Source: Pseudomonadota bacterium
Lineage (GTDB): Bacteria; Pseudomonadota; Alphaproteobacteria; Rhizobiales; Methyloligellaceae
NCBI GenBank assembly: GCA_022567275.1
Contig: JADFHH010000111.1
Location: 1-6,120 of the forward strand
Length of the DNA: 6,120 nt
Reading direction: 5' to 3'
The position numbers and the translations under genes were made by a program. Every line of letters begins with the position of its first letter. Position 1 is the stretch's first letter. Below are positions 1 to 6,014 of this stretch, piece after piece. The notes under the pieces were generated by a model that worked only from the letters and a program-made list of their open reading frames with translations, did not search any database and was not told where the DNA came from.

Positions 1-1158
1 ACCGCGCGCACGCCGATCGGCAAGGCGTTCCGCGGCGCTTTCAACAAAACCCATGGCGCGGTGCTGGCCGGTCATGCGATCAAGCACGCAGTTGAGCGTG
101 CAGGCATTGAGCCTGAAGAGGTCGAAGATGTAATCATCGGCTGCGGTTATCCCGAAGGCGCCACGGGAAAAAATATCGCCCGGCTGGCGGCCTATCGCGC
201 CGGTCTGCCGGTGACGACCGCCGGAACGACTGTCAACCGATTCTGCTCCTCGGGGCTTCAAACCATAGCCATGGCGGCCCACCGCGTCGTGATGGACAAG
301 GTGCCGATCATGGTGGCGGGAGGCGTTGAATCCGTCTCCCTCGTGCAGCCGAACCTGAACCGTCACCATTTCGAGGAAGACTGGCTGATGAAGAACAAGC
401 CCGAGATGTGGATGGGCATGATCGACACCGCCGACATCGTGGCGAAGCGCTATGGCGTCTCGCGGGAGGCGCAGGACGAATATGCGGTCGCAAGCCAGCA
501 GCGCACCGCGGCGGCACAGGAAGCGGGTTGTTTCGACGGCGAGATTGTGCCGCTCGCTACGGTCAAGGAAGTCAAGAACAAGGAAACCGGCGAGATCCAT
601 GACGAACAGGTGACCCTGGCCAAGGACGAAGGCAACCGTCCCGGTACCAGCGCCGAAGGCCTGGCAAAATTGCCGCCGGTGATGGGCGAGGACAAGTTCA
701 TTACCGCCGGCAATGCCAGTCAGTTGTCCGACGGCGCATCGGCCTGCGTATTGATGGATGCAAAGCTTGCCGAAAAACGCGGGCTTCAGCCGCTCGGCAT
801 TTTCAAGGGGCTCGCGGTCGCCGGGTGCGAGCCGGACGAAATGGGGATCGGTCCGGTCTTCGCGGTGCCGCGGCTGCTGGAACGGTTCGGCATGAAAATG
901 GATGACATCGATCTGTGGGAGCTGAACGAGGCCTTTGCCGTGCAGGTCATCTACTGCCGCGACAAGCTCGGCATCCCGATGGAGAAGCTCAACGTCAATG
1001 GCGGGTCGATCTCGATCGGCCACCCCTTTGGCATGACAGGCGCGCGCCTCGCCGGCCATATCCTCATTGAAGGCAAACGGCGCAAGGCGAAGCATTGTGT
1101 CGTCACCATGTGCATCGGTGGCGGCATGGGTGCGGCGGGCCTGTTCGAGGTCGCCTGA
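1..1158 (+). CDS. Acetyl-CoA C-acyltransferase (thiolase family), 5' end outside window
   Basis: A cytosolic thiolase, which cleaves 3-ketoacyl-CoA with CoA into acetyl-CoA and a shortened acyl-CoA, or catalyses the reverse condensation. The frame is open from base 1, and the first codons read TARTPIGKAFRGAFN, the standard thiolase N-terminus, so the true start lies only about 6-10 codons upstream. A GTG at 61 is internal and not the start. All catalytic blocks are present: the nucleophilic Cys in NRFCSSG (codon 244-246), the NEAFA block (925-939), the catalytic His in GHPFGMTG (codon 1021-1023) and the second Cys in CIGGGMGAAGLFE (codon 1111-1113). The 385 visible codons fit the usual family length of about 390. 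The next gene starts 11 nt after the stop, suggesting one transcript. The degradative 3-ketoacyl-CoA thiolase type is more likely than a biosynthetic acetoacetyl-CoA thiolase given the neighbours, but chain-length preference cannot be told. Confidence 0.95.
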   Translation, partial: TARTPIGKAFRGAFNKTHGAVLAGHAIKHAVERAGIEPEEVEDVIIGCGYPEGATGKNIARLAAYRAGLPVTTAGTTVNRFCSSGLQTIAMAAHRVVMDKVPIMVAGGVESVSLVQPNLNRHHFEEDWLMKNKPEMWMGMIDTADIVAKRYGVSREAQDEYAVASQQRTAAAQEAGCFDGEIVPLATVKEVKNKETGEIHDEQVTLAKDEGNRPGTSAEGLAKLPPVMGEDKFITAGNASQLSDGASACVLMDAKLAEKRGLQPLGIFKGLAVAGCEPDEMGIGPVFAVPRLLERFGMKMDDIDLWELNEAFAVQVIYCRDKLGIPMEKLNVNGGSISIGHPFGMTGARLAGHILIEGKRRKAKHCVVTMCIGGGMGAAGLFEVA

Positions 1159-1169
1159 GCGGGGCAGCA

Positions 1170-2225
1170 ATGAAACCCGATCGCGAGGTCATCGATGTGC
1201 GCGCCGATGAGCGCTTCGATGCGGCACGGCTCGAACCCTGGCTGCGTGAGCGTCTGCCGGGTACGCAGGGGCCGTTACAACTGGCCCAGTTCGGCGGCGG
1301 TCACGCCAACCTCACCTACCTGATCTCCTTCGGCGCAACCGAATATGTGTTGCGCCGCCCGCCGCTGGGACCTGTCGCGCCGTCATCCCACGACATGAGC
1401 CGCGAACACCGGGTGTTGAAGGATTTGTGGCAGGTGTTTCCGCTCGCGCCGCGAAGCTATGTCATGTGTGAGGATGAATCGATTATTGGCGCCCCGTTTC
1501 ACGTCATGGAGCGCCGTCATGGCATCGCCATCCGCACAAAACTTCCCGCGGGCTATGACTGGACGCCTGAGCTGAACGCCCGCGTCGGCAATATGGCGAT
1601 AGATGTTCTATCAAAATTGCATTGCGTTGACCCGGCGGATGCGGGACTGGGCGGGCTTGGACGCCCGGAGGGTTTTGTGAAAAGGCAACTCTCTGGCTGG
1701 AGCAAGCGCTGGGAGGCGGCGAAACATGAGGACTCCCCGGCAATGGGAGCAATCATTTCATGGCTGGAGCGCGGCTTGCGGCGGGACGATACGGTCACCC
1801 TGTTGCACAATGACTACAAGCTCGACAATTTGCTGGTCGATGCGGTCGATCCGGCCCGCGCGGCCGCCGTGCTCGACTGGGACATGTGCACGCGCGGCGA
1901 TCCGCTGATGGATTTAGGTTACGCTCTCACCTTTTGGGGTGAGGCGGGCGATGATCAAAGCTGGATCGACGCGGCCTCGATGCCGACCTGGAACCCCGGC
2001 TTCCCCACCCGCGAGGATGTGATCGAGCGTTATGCCCGTGCGACCGGTTTCGATTGCGGCCATGTCCACTGGTACCACGTCTTCGGCGTATTCAAGATCG
2101 CAGTGGTTCTTCAGCAGATATATATTCGATTCCTGCGCGGGCAAACGCGCGATGAGCGTTTTTCCGTGTTCGGAGAACGAGTCGCCGCGCTTATCGACAA
2201 AGGGAAGGCTCTGGCGAAGCTGTAG
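1170..2225 (+). CDS. Phosphotransferase family protein, ACAD10/11 N-terminal-like (APH fold)
   Basis: A 351-residue soluble kinase-like protein of the aminoglycoside/choline phosphotransferase fold. It has the glycine-rich nucleotide loop GGGHANLTYLI, a following strand YVLRRPP, the helix motif SREHRVLKDL with its conserved Glu, a hinge VMERRHG, Brenner's motif HNDYKLDN (His213, catalytic Asp215, Asn220) and the metal-binding LDWD (Asp236, Asp238) followed by GDPLMDLGY. These match the stand-alone bacterial relatives of the kinase domain of ACAD10/ACAD11, a family that includes LvaA, which phosphorylates 4-hydroxyacyl-CoA. Antibiotic resistance is therefore an unlikely role. The ATG at 1170 is chosen because it lies 11 nt after the thiolase stop. 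An in-frame upstream ATG at 1095 would add 25 residues that overlap the conserved thiolase C-terminus and look non-protein-like. The Shine-Dalgarno is weak (GGGGC). No acyl-CoA dehydrogenase partner is visible, although one could lie upstream of the window. The physiological substrate is unknown. Confidence 0.88.
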   Translation: MKPDREVIDVRADERFDAARLEPWLRERLPGTQGPLQLAQFGGGHANLTYLISFGATEYVLRRPPLGPVAPSSHDMSREHRVLKDLWQVFPLAPRSYVMCEDESIIGAPFHVMERRHGIAIRTKLPAGYDWTPELNARVGNMAIDVLSKLHCVDPADAGLGGLGRPEGFVKRQLSGWSKRWEAAKHEDSPAMGAIISWLERGLRRDDTVTLLHNDYKLDNLLVDAVDPARAAAVLDWDMCTRGDPLMDLGYALTFWGEAGDDQSWIDAASMPTWNPGFPTREDVIERYARATGFDCGHVHWYHVFGVFKIAVVLQQIYIRFLRGQTRDERFSVFGERVAALIDKGKALAKL

Positions 2226-2229
2226 ATGC

Positions 2230-3051
2230 TCACGTGTAGCGGCCGCTGGCGATGGTGTTACCGCCATCGACAACCAGCGTATGGCCGGTGACGAAGCTCC
2301 CCGCAGGTGCGGCAAGAAACAGCGCCGCGCCGGCGATATCCTCGGGCTCGCCCAGCCGCCCGATCGGGTAGGAGGCGAGTGCTTGCGCGTTCGCTTCGGG
2401 GTCTTCCCACAGGGCGCGCGCGAAATCGGTGCGCACCAGCCCCGGCGCGATACAGTTGACGCGGATATTCGCGTGCCCCCATTCGACCGCCAGATTGCGC
2501 GCGAGCTGCATGTCCGCCGCCTTCGAGAGCGCATATGCGCCGAGCCTGTCGTTGCCTTTCAGCCCGCTGATACTGGAGACGATAATAACCGCGCCATCCT
2601 TGCGCTCGGCCATTTGCGGGATCACCATGTTGCAGAGCCACAGATTGCTCTTGACATTGGTGTCCATGATCTTGTCGTAGGCGTCTTCGGGGATGTCCGC
2701 CAGCGGACCGTAGTAGGGGTTGACGGCGGCGTTGCAAACCAGCACGTCGATTTGGCCCCACTCTTCCAGCGTCGCTTCGACCAGCGCCTGAAGCTGTTGC
2801 TTGTGCGAAATATTGCATGGGACCGCGATTGAGCACCCGCCGGCATCGTTTATCGCTGACGCCACTTCGTTGCACTTGTCTTCTTTTCGGCTCGATATGA
2901 CGACCTTGGCGCCGGCCTGTGCAAAGGCTTCGGCGATCGCCCTGCCGATGCCCTTGGTCGAGCCGGTGACGACCGCCACTTTACCGGAGAGGTCAAACAG
3001 AGTCTTTATATCCACGGGTCCTGTTTTTCTTTCGTTTATTGGACTGCACAT
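2230..3051 (-). CDS. SDR family NAD(P)-dependent oxidoreductase, DHRS4-like
   Basis: A classical short-chain dehydrogenase/reductase of 273 residues that interconverts a hydroxyl and a carbonyl with a nicotinamide cofactor. Visible are the Rossmann dinucleotide motif TGSTKGIGR (residues 29-37), the CNAA motif (variant of NNAG), Ser160 in SSISG, the YxxxK pair Tyr173 and Lys177, the PG motif in APGLVRTDFA and the C-terminal VTGHTLVVDGG. The basic residues after the second strand (SSRKED) suggest NADP(H). The pattern with NPYYGPL and FARALWEDPE resembles the DHRS4-like group of carbonyl/retinol reductases. The ATG at 3051 follows AGGA by 4 nt. A GTG at 3015 would give a more typical N-terminus (VDIKTLFDLSGK) but its AGGA sits only 3 nt away, so the start is uncertain by 12 codons. 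The gene ends 4 nt from the convergent phosphotransferase and is divergent from the acyl-CoA ligase. The substrate is not deducible; FabG-type fatty acid synthesis is less likely given the context. Confidence 0.93.
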   Translation of the reverse strand: MCSPINERKTGPVDIKTLFDLSGKVAVVTGSTKGIGRAIAEAFAQAGAKVVISSRKEDKCNEVASAINDAGGCSIAVPCNISHKQQLQALVEATLEEWGQIDVLVCNAAVNPYYGPLADIPEDAYDKIMDTNVKSNLWLCNMVIPQMAERKDGAVIIVSSISGLKGNDRLGAYALSKAADMQLARNLAVEWGHANIRVNCIAPGLVRTDFARALWEDPEANAQALASYPIGRLGEPEDIAGAALFLAAPAGSFVTGHTLVVDGGNTIASGRYT

Positions 3052-3097
3052 TCATTCCTGATAGATTCTAGCGTAAAGAAAACGGACTGTGGAGGCT

Positions 3098-3103
3098 ATT
3101 ATA
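3098..3103 (-). promoter_or_regulatory. Candidate -10 box (TATAAT) for the SDR gene
   Basis: On the minus strand the hexamer is an exact TATAAT, about 45 nt ahead of the ATG at 3051. It is the only near-perfect -10 in the divergent intergenic region. The -35 at the expected spacing (around 3121-3126, CTGTTG) is poor, so an activator or a different sigma factor may be needed, or the match may be chance in an AT-rich stretch. Confidence 0.4.
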
Positions 3104-3127
3104 GTCGCCAAGTTCAAAATCAACAGA

Positions 3128-3140
3128 CAAACGCTGTTTG
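3128..3140. repeat. Short perfect inverted repeat CAAAC-gct-GTTTG in the divergent intergenic region
   Basis: Five-base arms with a 3-nt centre lie just upstream of the ligase Shine-Dalgarno. A second overlapping pairing (AACAG at 3122-3126 with CTGTT at 3134-3138) exists. The element could be an operator for a local regulator or an mRNA hairpin near the ribosome-binding site. It is short enough to occur by chance. Confidence 0.3.
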
Positions 3141-3143
3141 GCC

Positions 3144-3148
3144 AGGAG
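3144..3148 (+). promoter_or_regulatory. Shine-Dalgarno for the acyl-CoA ligase (decides TTG start)
   Basis: AGGAG lies 5 nt before the TTG at 3154-3156. It is the strongest ribosome-binding site in the window and the main reason for accepting TTG as the initiation codon of the ADP-forming acyl-CoA ligase. Confidence 0.75.
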
Positions 3149-3153
3149 TAGAT

Positions 3154-5307
3154 TTGCAAAAAGGTTTCTCCGCTCTTGATCGCCGTGCCGGATTGATCTC
3201 GCTGCTCGAACCCGGGAGCGTCGCTATAGTCGGTGCATCCGACGACCCGGCGCGTATCGGCGGGCGGCCGTTACGCTATATGCGTGAGGCCGGATTTGAC
3301 GGCGCGATCTATCCGGTCAATCCGAACCGCGAGATGGTTCAGGGATTGAAGACATTTGCGTCGGTCCGCGATATCCCCGAACCAGTCGATTGCGTCATCA
3401 TCGCAGTGCCGGCGAAGATTGTTGTAAAAACCCTTGAGGACTGCGCCGCCATGGGCGTGAAGTCAGCCGTCATATTCAGCTCCGGATTCGCCGAAGCCGG
3501 ATCGGATGGCGAAGCGATGCAGGCGCAATTATCCGATATCGCCGAGAGCAGCGGTATTCGGATACTAGGGCCGAACTGCCTCGGTATTCTGAGCTTCAAG
3601 GCACGCTTTTTCGCGACATTCTCTGCCTCCGGAGATGGTGGTTTTACCGCGCCCGGCCCGTTGGCCATCATCAGCCAGAGCGGTGCCTATGGCACCCATC
3701 TTTATGCCGTGGCGAGAAGCTGGGGGCTGGGCGTCTCTCATGTCATTACCACCGGAAACGAATGCGATATCGACGTCGCCGAGTGCATCGGCTGGGCGGC
3801 GGAGGCTGACGAGGTCAAGATTATTGCCGCCTATGCGGAGGGCGTTAAGGACGGTCCTGCCCTTATTCGAAGTCTGAAGCTGGCGCGGGCCAACAACAAG
3901 CCGGTCATTTTTATGAAGGCTGGCTGTAGCGAGGAAGGCGCCGCCGCCGCCGTCTCGCATACCGCCTCGCTCGCCGGTGCGGACGAGATCTATGACGCGG
4001 TCTTCAGCCAGTACGGCGTGCACCGCGCCGGCACCACCGAGGAGATGCTCGATATCGCCTATGCCTGCACCGCAGGCATCTATCCCGCAGGCAACAGGAT
4101 CGGACTGGTCACGATCTCGGGCGGAGTCGGCGTACTGATGGCCGACTATGCGAACAAGCTGGGTTTGCATGTTGCACCTATGCCCAAGGCAGCCCAGGAA
4201 AAACTGAAAGCCGCCTTGCCATTTGCCTCGCCGCGTAATCCGGTCGATGCGACGGCCCAGATATTCAACGACCTGACCCTGTTCGGAAAGAACTTCTCGA
4301 TCATGCTGGATGAGGGGAAATACGATGTCGCGGTTGCGTTTTTCACCATCGCCGCCGCCTCGCCCTATATCGTTGACCCGCTGCTGAAGGAGCTGGACAT
4401 ATTGCGGAAGCGGTTCCCGGACCGGCTCATCTTTCTGTCGCTCATGGGACCGGGCGAGATCGTCGCGCGTTACCGGAACGCGGGATATCTGACTTTCGAG
4501 GATCCCTGCCGGGCGATTGCCGCTGCATCGGCGCTTGTTGGATTCGGGGCGAGCTTTGCTTCGATTGGATCATCCACGACGCACGATACCGGCGAGACCC
4601 GCCCGCGCAAGCAGCTTCCCGCCCGGCCATTGAGCGAATGGGAGTCTCGTGAGCTTCTGGCCAGCGCGGGTATTCCTGTCATTGAGGGCAAGCTTGCGAA
4701 AAACGCCGAACAGGCCGCGCAAGCTGCTGCAGCGCTCGGCTGCCCTGTGGTGCTGAAGATCAATGGCGCCGATATCAGCCATAAGACGGAGCTCGGCGGT
4801 GTGGAGCTCAATATCGCCACGCCGGACGGCGCCCGCCGGCTTTATGACGAATTGCGGGCCCGCGTGAGAAAACATGCGCCCGATGTGCAGCCCGATGGCG
4901 TGATCGTGGCGCCGATGATCGGCGGCGGCGTTGAGACGATACTCGGCGTTCAGCTCGATCCGGTGTTCGGCCCCGCCGTCATGTTCGGTCTTGGCGGCGT
5001 GTTCGTCGAAGTGTTTCGCGATGTCGTGTTCCGGCTTGCGCCTTTCAGCCGCGATGAGGCCATGAAAATGATTTTTGGCATAAAGGGCGCAAAATTGCTG
5101 CGCGGTGTCCGGGGCCACCCGCCATCGGACGTGGACGCGCTGGCCGATGCACTGGTCGCGTTGTCACGATTTGCCGATGGTCATGGCGATATTCTGGCAA
5201 GCATCGACATCAACCCATTCGTGGTATTCCCCGAAGGGCGCGGTGCGCTGGCCCTAGATTGCCTGGTCGTACCGAAGGGTGCGGTGGCGCTCGAGCAGAA
5301 AAATTAG
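3154..5307 (+). CDS. Acetate--CoA ligase family protein (ADP-forming, fused alpha-beta)
   Basis: A 717-residue cytosolic enzyme of the NDP-forming acyl-CoA synthetase superfamily, which couples acyl-CoA formation or breakdown to ATP/ADP through phospho-histidine. Domains in order: CoA-binding Rossmann domain (about residues 14-145, with VAIVGASDDPARIGG and GPNCLG at 139-144), succinyl-CoA-ligase-like region (about 168-300, GPLAIISQSGAYG, then VSHTASLAG with the probable phosphorylated His269), a third flavodoxin-like region (about 310-460), a linker, and an ATP-grasp domain (about 491-712) with SHKTELGG (His543, the second conserved His), GLGGVFVEVFRD (612-623) and DINPF (685-689). Both histidines of the phosphoryl relay are present. 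The TTG start is preferred because AGGAG lies 5 nt upstream at 3144-3148. The frame is open further upstream but I see no ATG, GTG or TTG with a better site before it. The preferred acid (acetate, propionate, branched, aromatic or hydroxy acid) cannot be read. Protein acetyltransferase Pat fusions were considered, but no GNAT domain is present. Confidence 0.93.
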   Translation: MQKGFSALDRRAGLISLLEPGSVAIVGASDDPARIGGRPLRYMREAGFDGAIYPVNPNREMVQGLKTFASVRDIPEPVDCVIIAVPAKIVVKTLEDCAAMGVKSAVIFSSGFAEAGSDGEAMQAQLSDIAESSGIRILGPNCLGILSFKARFFATFSASGDGGFTAPGPLAIISQSGAYGTHLYAVARSWGLGVSHVITTGNECDIDVAECIGWAAEADEVKIIAAYAEGVKDGPALIRSLKLARANNKPVIFMKAGCSEEGAAAAVSHTASLAGADEIYDAVFSQYGVHRAGTTEEMLDIAYACTAGIYPAGNRIGLVTISGGVGVLMADYANKLGLHVAPMPKAAQEKLKAALPFASPRNPVDATAQIFNDLTLFGKNFSIMLDEGKYDVAVAFFTIAAASPYIVDPLLKELDILRKRFPDRLIFLSLMGPGEIVARYRNAGYLTFEDPCRAIAAASALVGFGASFASIGSSTTHDTGETRPRKQLPARPLSEWESRELLASAGIPVIEGKLAKNAEQAAQAAAALGCPVVLKINGADISHKTELGGVELNIATPDGARRLYDELRARVRKHAPDVQPDGVIVAPMIGGGVETILGVQLDPVFGPAVMFGLGGVFVEVFRDVVFRLAPFSRDEAMKMIFGIKGAKLLRGVRGHPPSDVDALADALVALSRFADGHGDILASIDINPFVVFPEGRGALALDCLVVPKGAVALEQKN

Positions 5308-5418
5308 GGACCTGTATACATGTGTGACCTGACGCCACCACGCCATGTTTACGCTCCGTTAACCTTCAATTCCGAAGGGTGCACGGCGGGTAACCGTCGC
5401 AAGAGATTTTCAAACCAC

Positions 5419-5432
5419 TATCAAATATGATA
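5419..5432. repeat. Inverted repeat TATCA-aata-TGATA with a second ATGATA copy, possible operator
   Basis: A perfect 5-base inverted repeat with a 4-nt centre sits directly upstream of the extended -10. ATGATA occurs at 5427-5432 and again at 5440-5445, 13 bases apart, and the imperfect palindrome CACA...TGTG at 5437-5452 covers the -10 itself. This arrangement would suit a repressor that blocks the promoter of the HicB-like gene, but no DNA-binding protein is identified in the window. Confidence 0.3.
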
Positions 5433-5440
5433 CATTCACA

Positions 5441-5449
5441 TGATATACT
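5441..5449 (+). promoter_or_regulatory. Candidate extended -10 promoter for the HicB-like gene
   Basis: TGATATACT fits an extended -10 (TGn followed by TATACT, one mismatch to TATAAT) and lies about 52 nt before the ATG at 5502, leaving a plausible leader of roughly 45 nt. No good -35 is seen 16-18 nt upstream, as is common for extended -10 promoters. An alternative TATGAT hexamer lies at 5426-5431. Confidence 0.45.
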
Positions 5450-5490
5450 GTGTACTCTAGGTGACGTGTAGTGCGCTATGACTCGCTTTT

Positions 5491-5494
5491 AGGA
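5491..5494 (+). promoter_or_regulatory. Shine-Dalgarno for the HicB-like gene
   Basis: AGGA spaced 7 nt from the ATG at 5502 selects this start over the in-frame ATG four codons later. Confidence 0.6.
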
Positions 5495-5501
5495 ACTTAA
5501 A

Positions 5502-5780
5502 ATGACCACTCAAATGAAAGCCAAAATCATCCGTATCAGGATTGAGCCAGGTGACGCCGATCTTTTGTTTGCGACCAGTCCGGATATCAAGGGACTGCTG
5601 GTGGCTGAGAACAACGCAGAGGCTCTGGAGCGCGAAATCCCTAAGGCAATCCGGGATATGTATGCGGTAAGTGGCGTTGATGTCGTTGTTTCACCTGTCG
5701 AAGACGACGACGGAGACGAGGACAATTCCCAGCCTTGGGTCGCCATGCCCGCCGACTTGGCCCGCGCTGCGCTAGGCTAG
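5502..5780 (+). CDS. HicB-like / DUF1902-like small protein (possible orphan antitoxin-type domain)
   Basis: A 92-residue acidic protein. Residues 5-52 follow the partial RNase-H-like pattern of the HicB/DUF1902 (TTHA1013-like) fold: a first strand KAKIIRIRIEP, a turn, a second strand LLFATSPDIKGLLVAE, then a helix NAEALEREIPKAIRDMY. The 'ATSPDIKGL' segment corresponds to the 'A.SPDLPGL' signature of HicB-like proteins. The C-terminal part has an acidic run (EDDDGDED) and a short tail WVAMPADLARAAL. No helix-turn-helix or ribbon-helix-helix DNA-binding domain is evident. The ATG at 5502 has AGGA at 5491-5494, spaced 7 nt, which supports it over the ATG at 5514. No HicA-type toxin (small double-stranded RNA-binding-like protein with GSH motif) is adjacent on the same strand, so a toxin-antitoxin role is only a possibility. 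It converges with the next gene with 3 nt between stops. The gene is very likely real; the family is assigned by pattern only. Confidence 0.6.
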   Translation: MTTQMKAKIIRIRIEPGDADLLFATSPDIKGLLVAENNAEALEREIPKAIRDMYAVSGVDVVVSPVEDDDGDEDNSQPWVAMPADLARAALG

Positions 5781-5783
5781 CCG

Positions 5784-5993
5784 TTAGTTCTTCGTTTTTT
5801 CGTGAAACAGCTTGAGCCGCTCGATAATTGCGGCTCTTTCCTCCGGCGTCTTTTCCTTTGCCAACGGCACGCCTTGCGGTTCCCCATTCGCTGTCAAAAA
5901 CACGGTCGGGATGTTAGTCCCATGGAGGGGGATACGTTTGACGGCGGCGTAATATTCATCCTCGGTCATGATCCGCGACCCCCGCAACGTCAT
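5784..5993 (-). CDS. Hypothetical small protein, function unknown
   Basis: I do not recognise a characterised family. From the ATG at 5993 the product is 69 residues. A second in-frame ATG at 5969 gives 61 residues beginning MTEDEYYAAVKRI, which reads like a natural N-terminus and leaves out the basic, unlike-looking MTLRGSRI lead, so the shorter form is at least as likely. The body has a central hydrophobic strand-like stretch (NIPTVFLTANGEPQGVP) followed by a charged amphipathic helix (KTPEERAAIIERLKLFHEKTKN). It has no signal peptide, membrane segment or cysteines. The order 'short helix, PTV-type strand, EPQGVP, TPEERAAIIERLK' looks protein-like and argues for a real gene. Its stop is 3 nt from that of the convergent HicB-like gene. 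It could be a phage or plasmid-type accessory protein or the second gene of a minus-strand operon that enters from the right. Confidence 0.55.
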   Translation of the reverse strand: MTLRGSRIMTEDEYYAAVKRIPLHGTNIPTVFLTANGEPQGVPLAKEKTPEERAAIIERLKLFHEKTKN

Positions 5994-6014
5994 GCTTCTT
6001 TTCGTTTTTTGACG

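Larger units (their letters stand above)
5308..5501. other. Intergenic region between the acyl-CoA ligase and the HicB-like gene
   Basis: There is no convincing gene here. The first 100 bases show no hairpin followed by a T-run, so no intrinsic terminator for the ligase is apparent. From about 5405 to 5460 the sequence turns AT-rich and holds the candidate promoter and repeats listed separately. A 36-codon ATG frame at 5320-5430 has no recognisable protein features. Confidence 0.6.

Noticed and set aside
1095..1169. Upstream ATG extending the phosphotransferase by 25 residues
   Set aside because: The extension overlaps the conserved thiolase C-terminus in another frame, and its Cys/His/Arg-rich translation is typical of a shadow frame. 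The ATG at 1170 fits the 11-nt gene spacing.
2238..2247. Ten-base perfect palindrome AGCGGCCGCT near the convergent stops, considered as a bidirectional terminator
   Set aside because: It lies in the SDR C-terminal coding sequence, has no loop and has no T-run on either side.
2032..2832. Long plus-strand open frame of 266 codons opposite the SDR
   Set aside because: It lies antisense to a complete SDR with all catalytic motifs. Its translation shows no family features, and GC-rich genes commonly produce such open antisense frames.
3565..4170. Minus-strand open frame of 201 codons inside the acyl-CoA ligase
   Set aside because: It is antisense to conserved ligase motifs (SQSGAYG, SHTASLAG), has no recognisable domain and is explained by codon bias.
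5320..5430. A 36-codon ATG frame in the intergenic region with AGGGA 9 nt upstream
   Set aside because: The translation has no recognisable features and its 3' end runs through the AT-rich promoter repeats; it is too short to support without conservation.
5771..5800. GCTAG-g-CTAGC repeat followed by a T-rich stretch, considered as a terminator for the HicB-like gene
   Set aside because: The arms are only 5 bases with a 1-nt loop, too tight for a stable hairpin, and the T6 run is 13 bases away inside the opposite gene.
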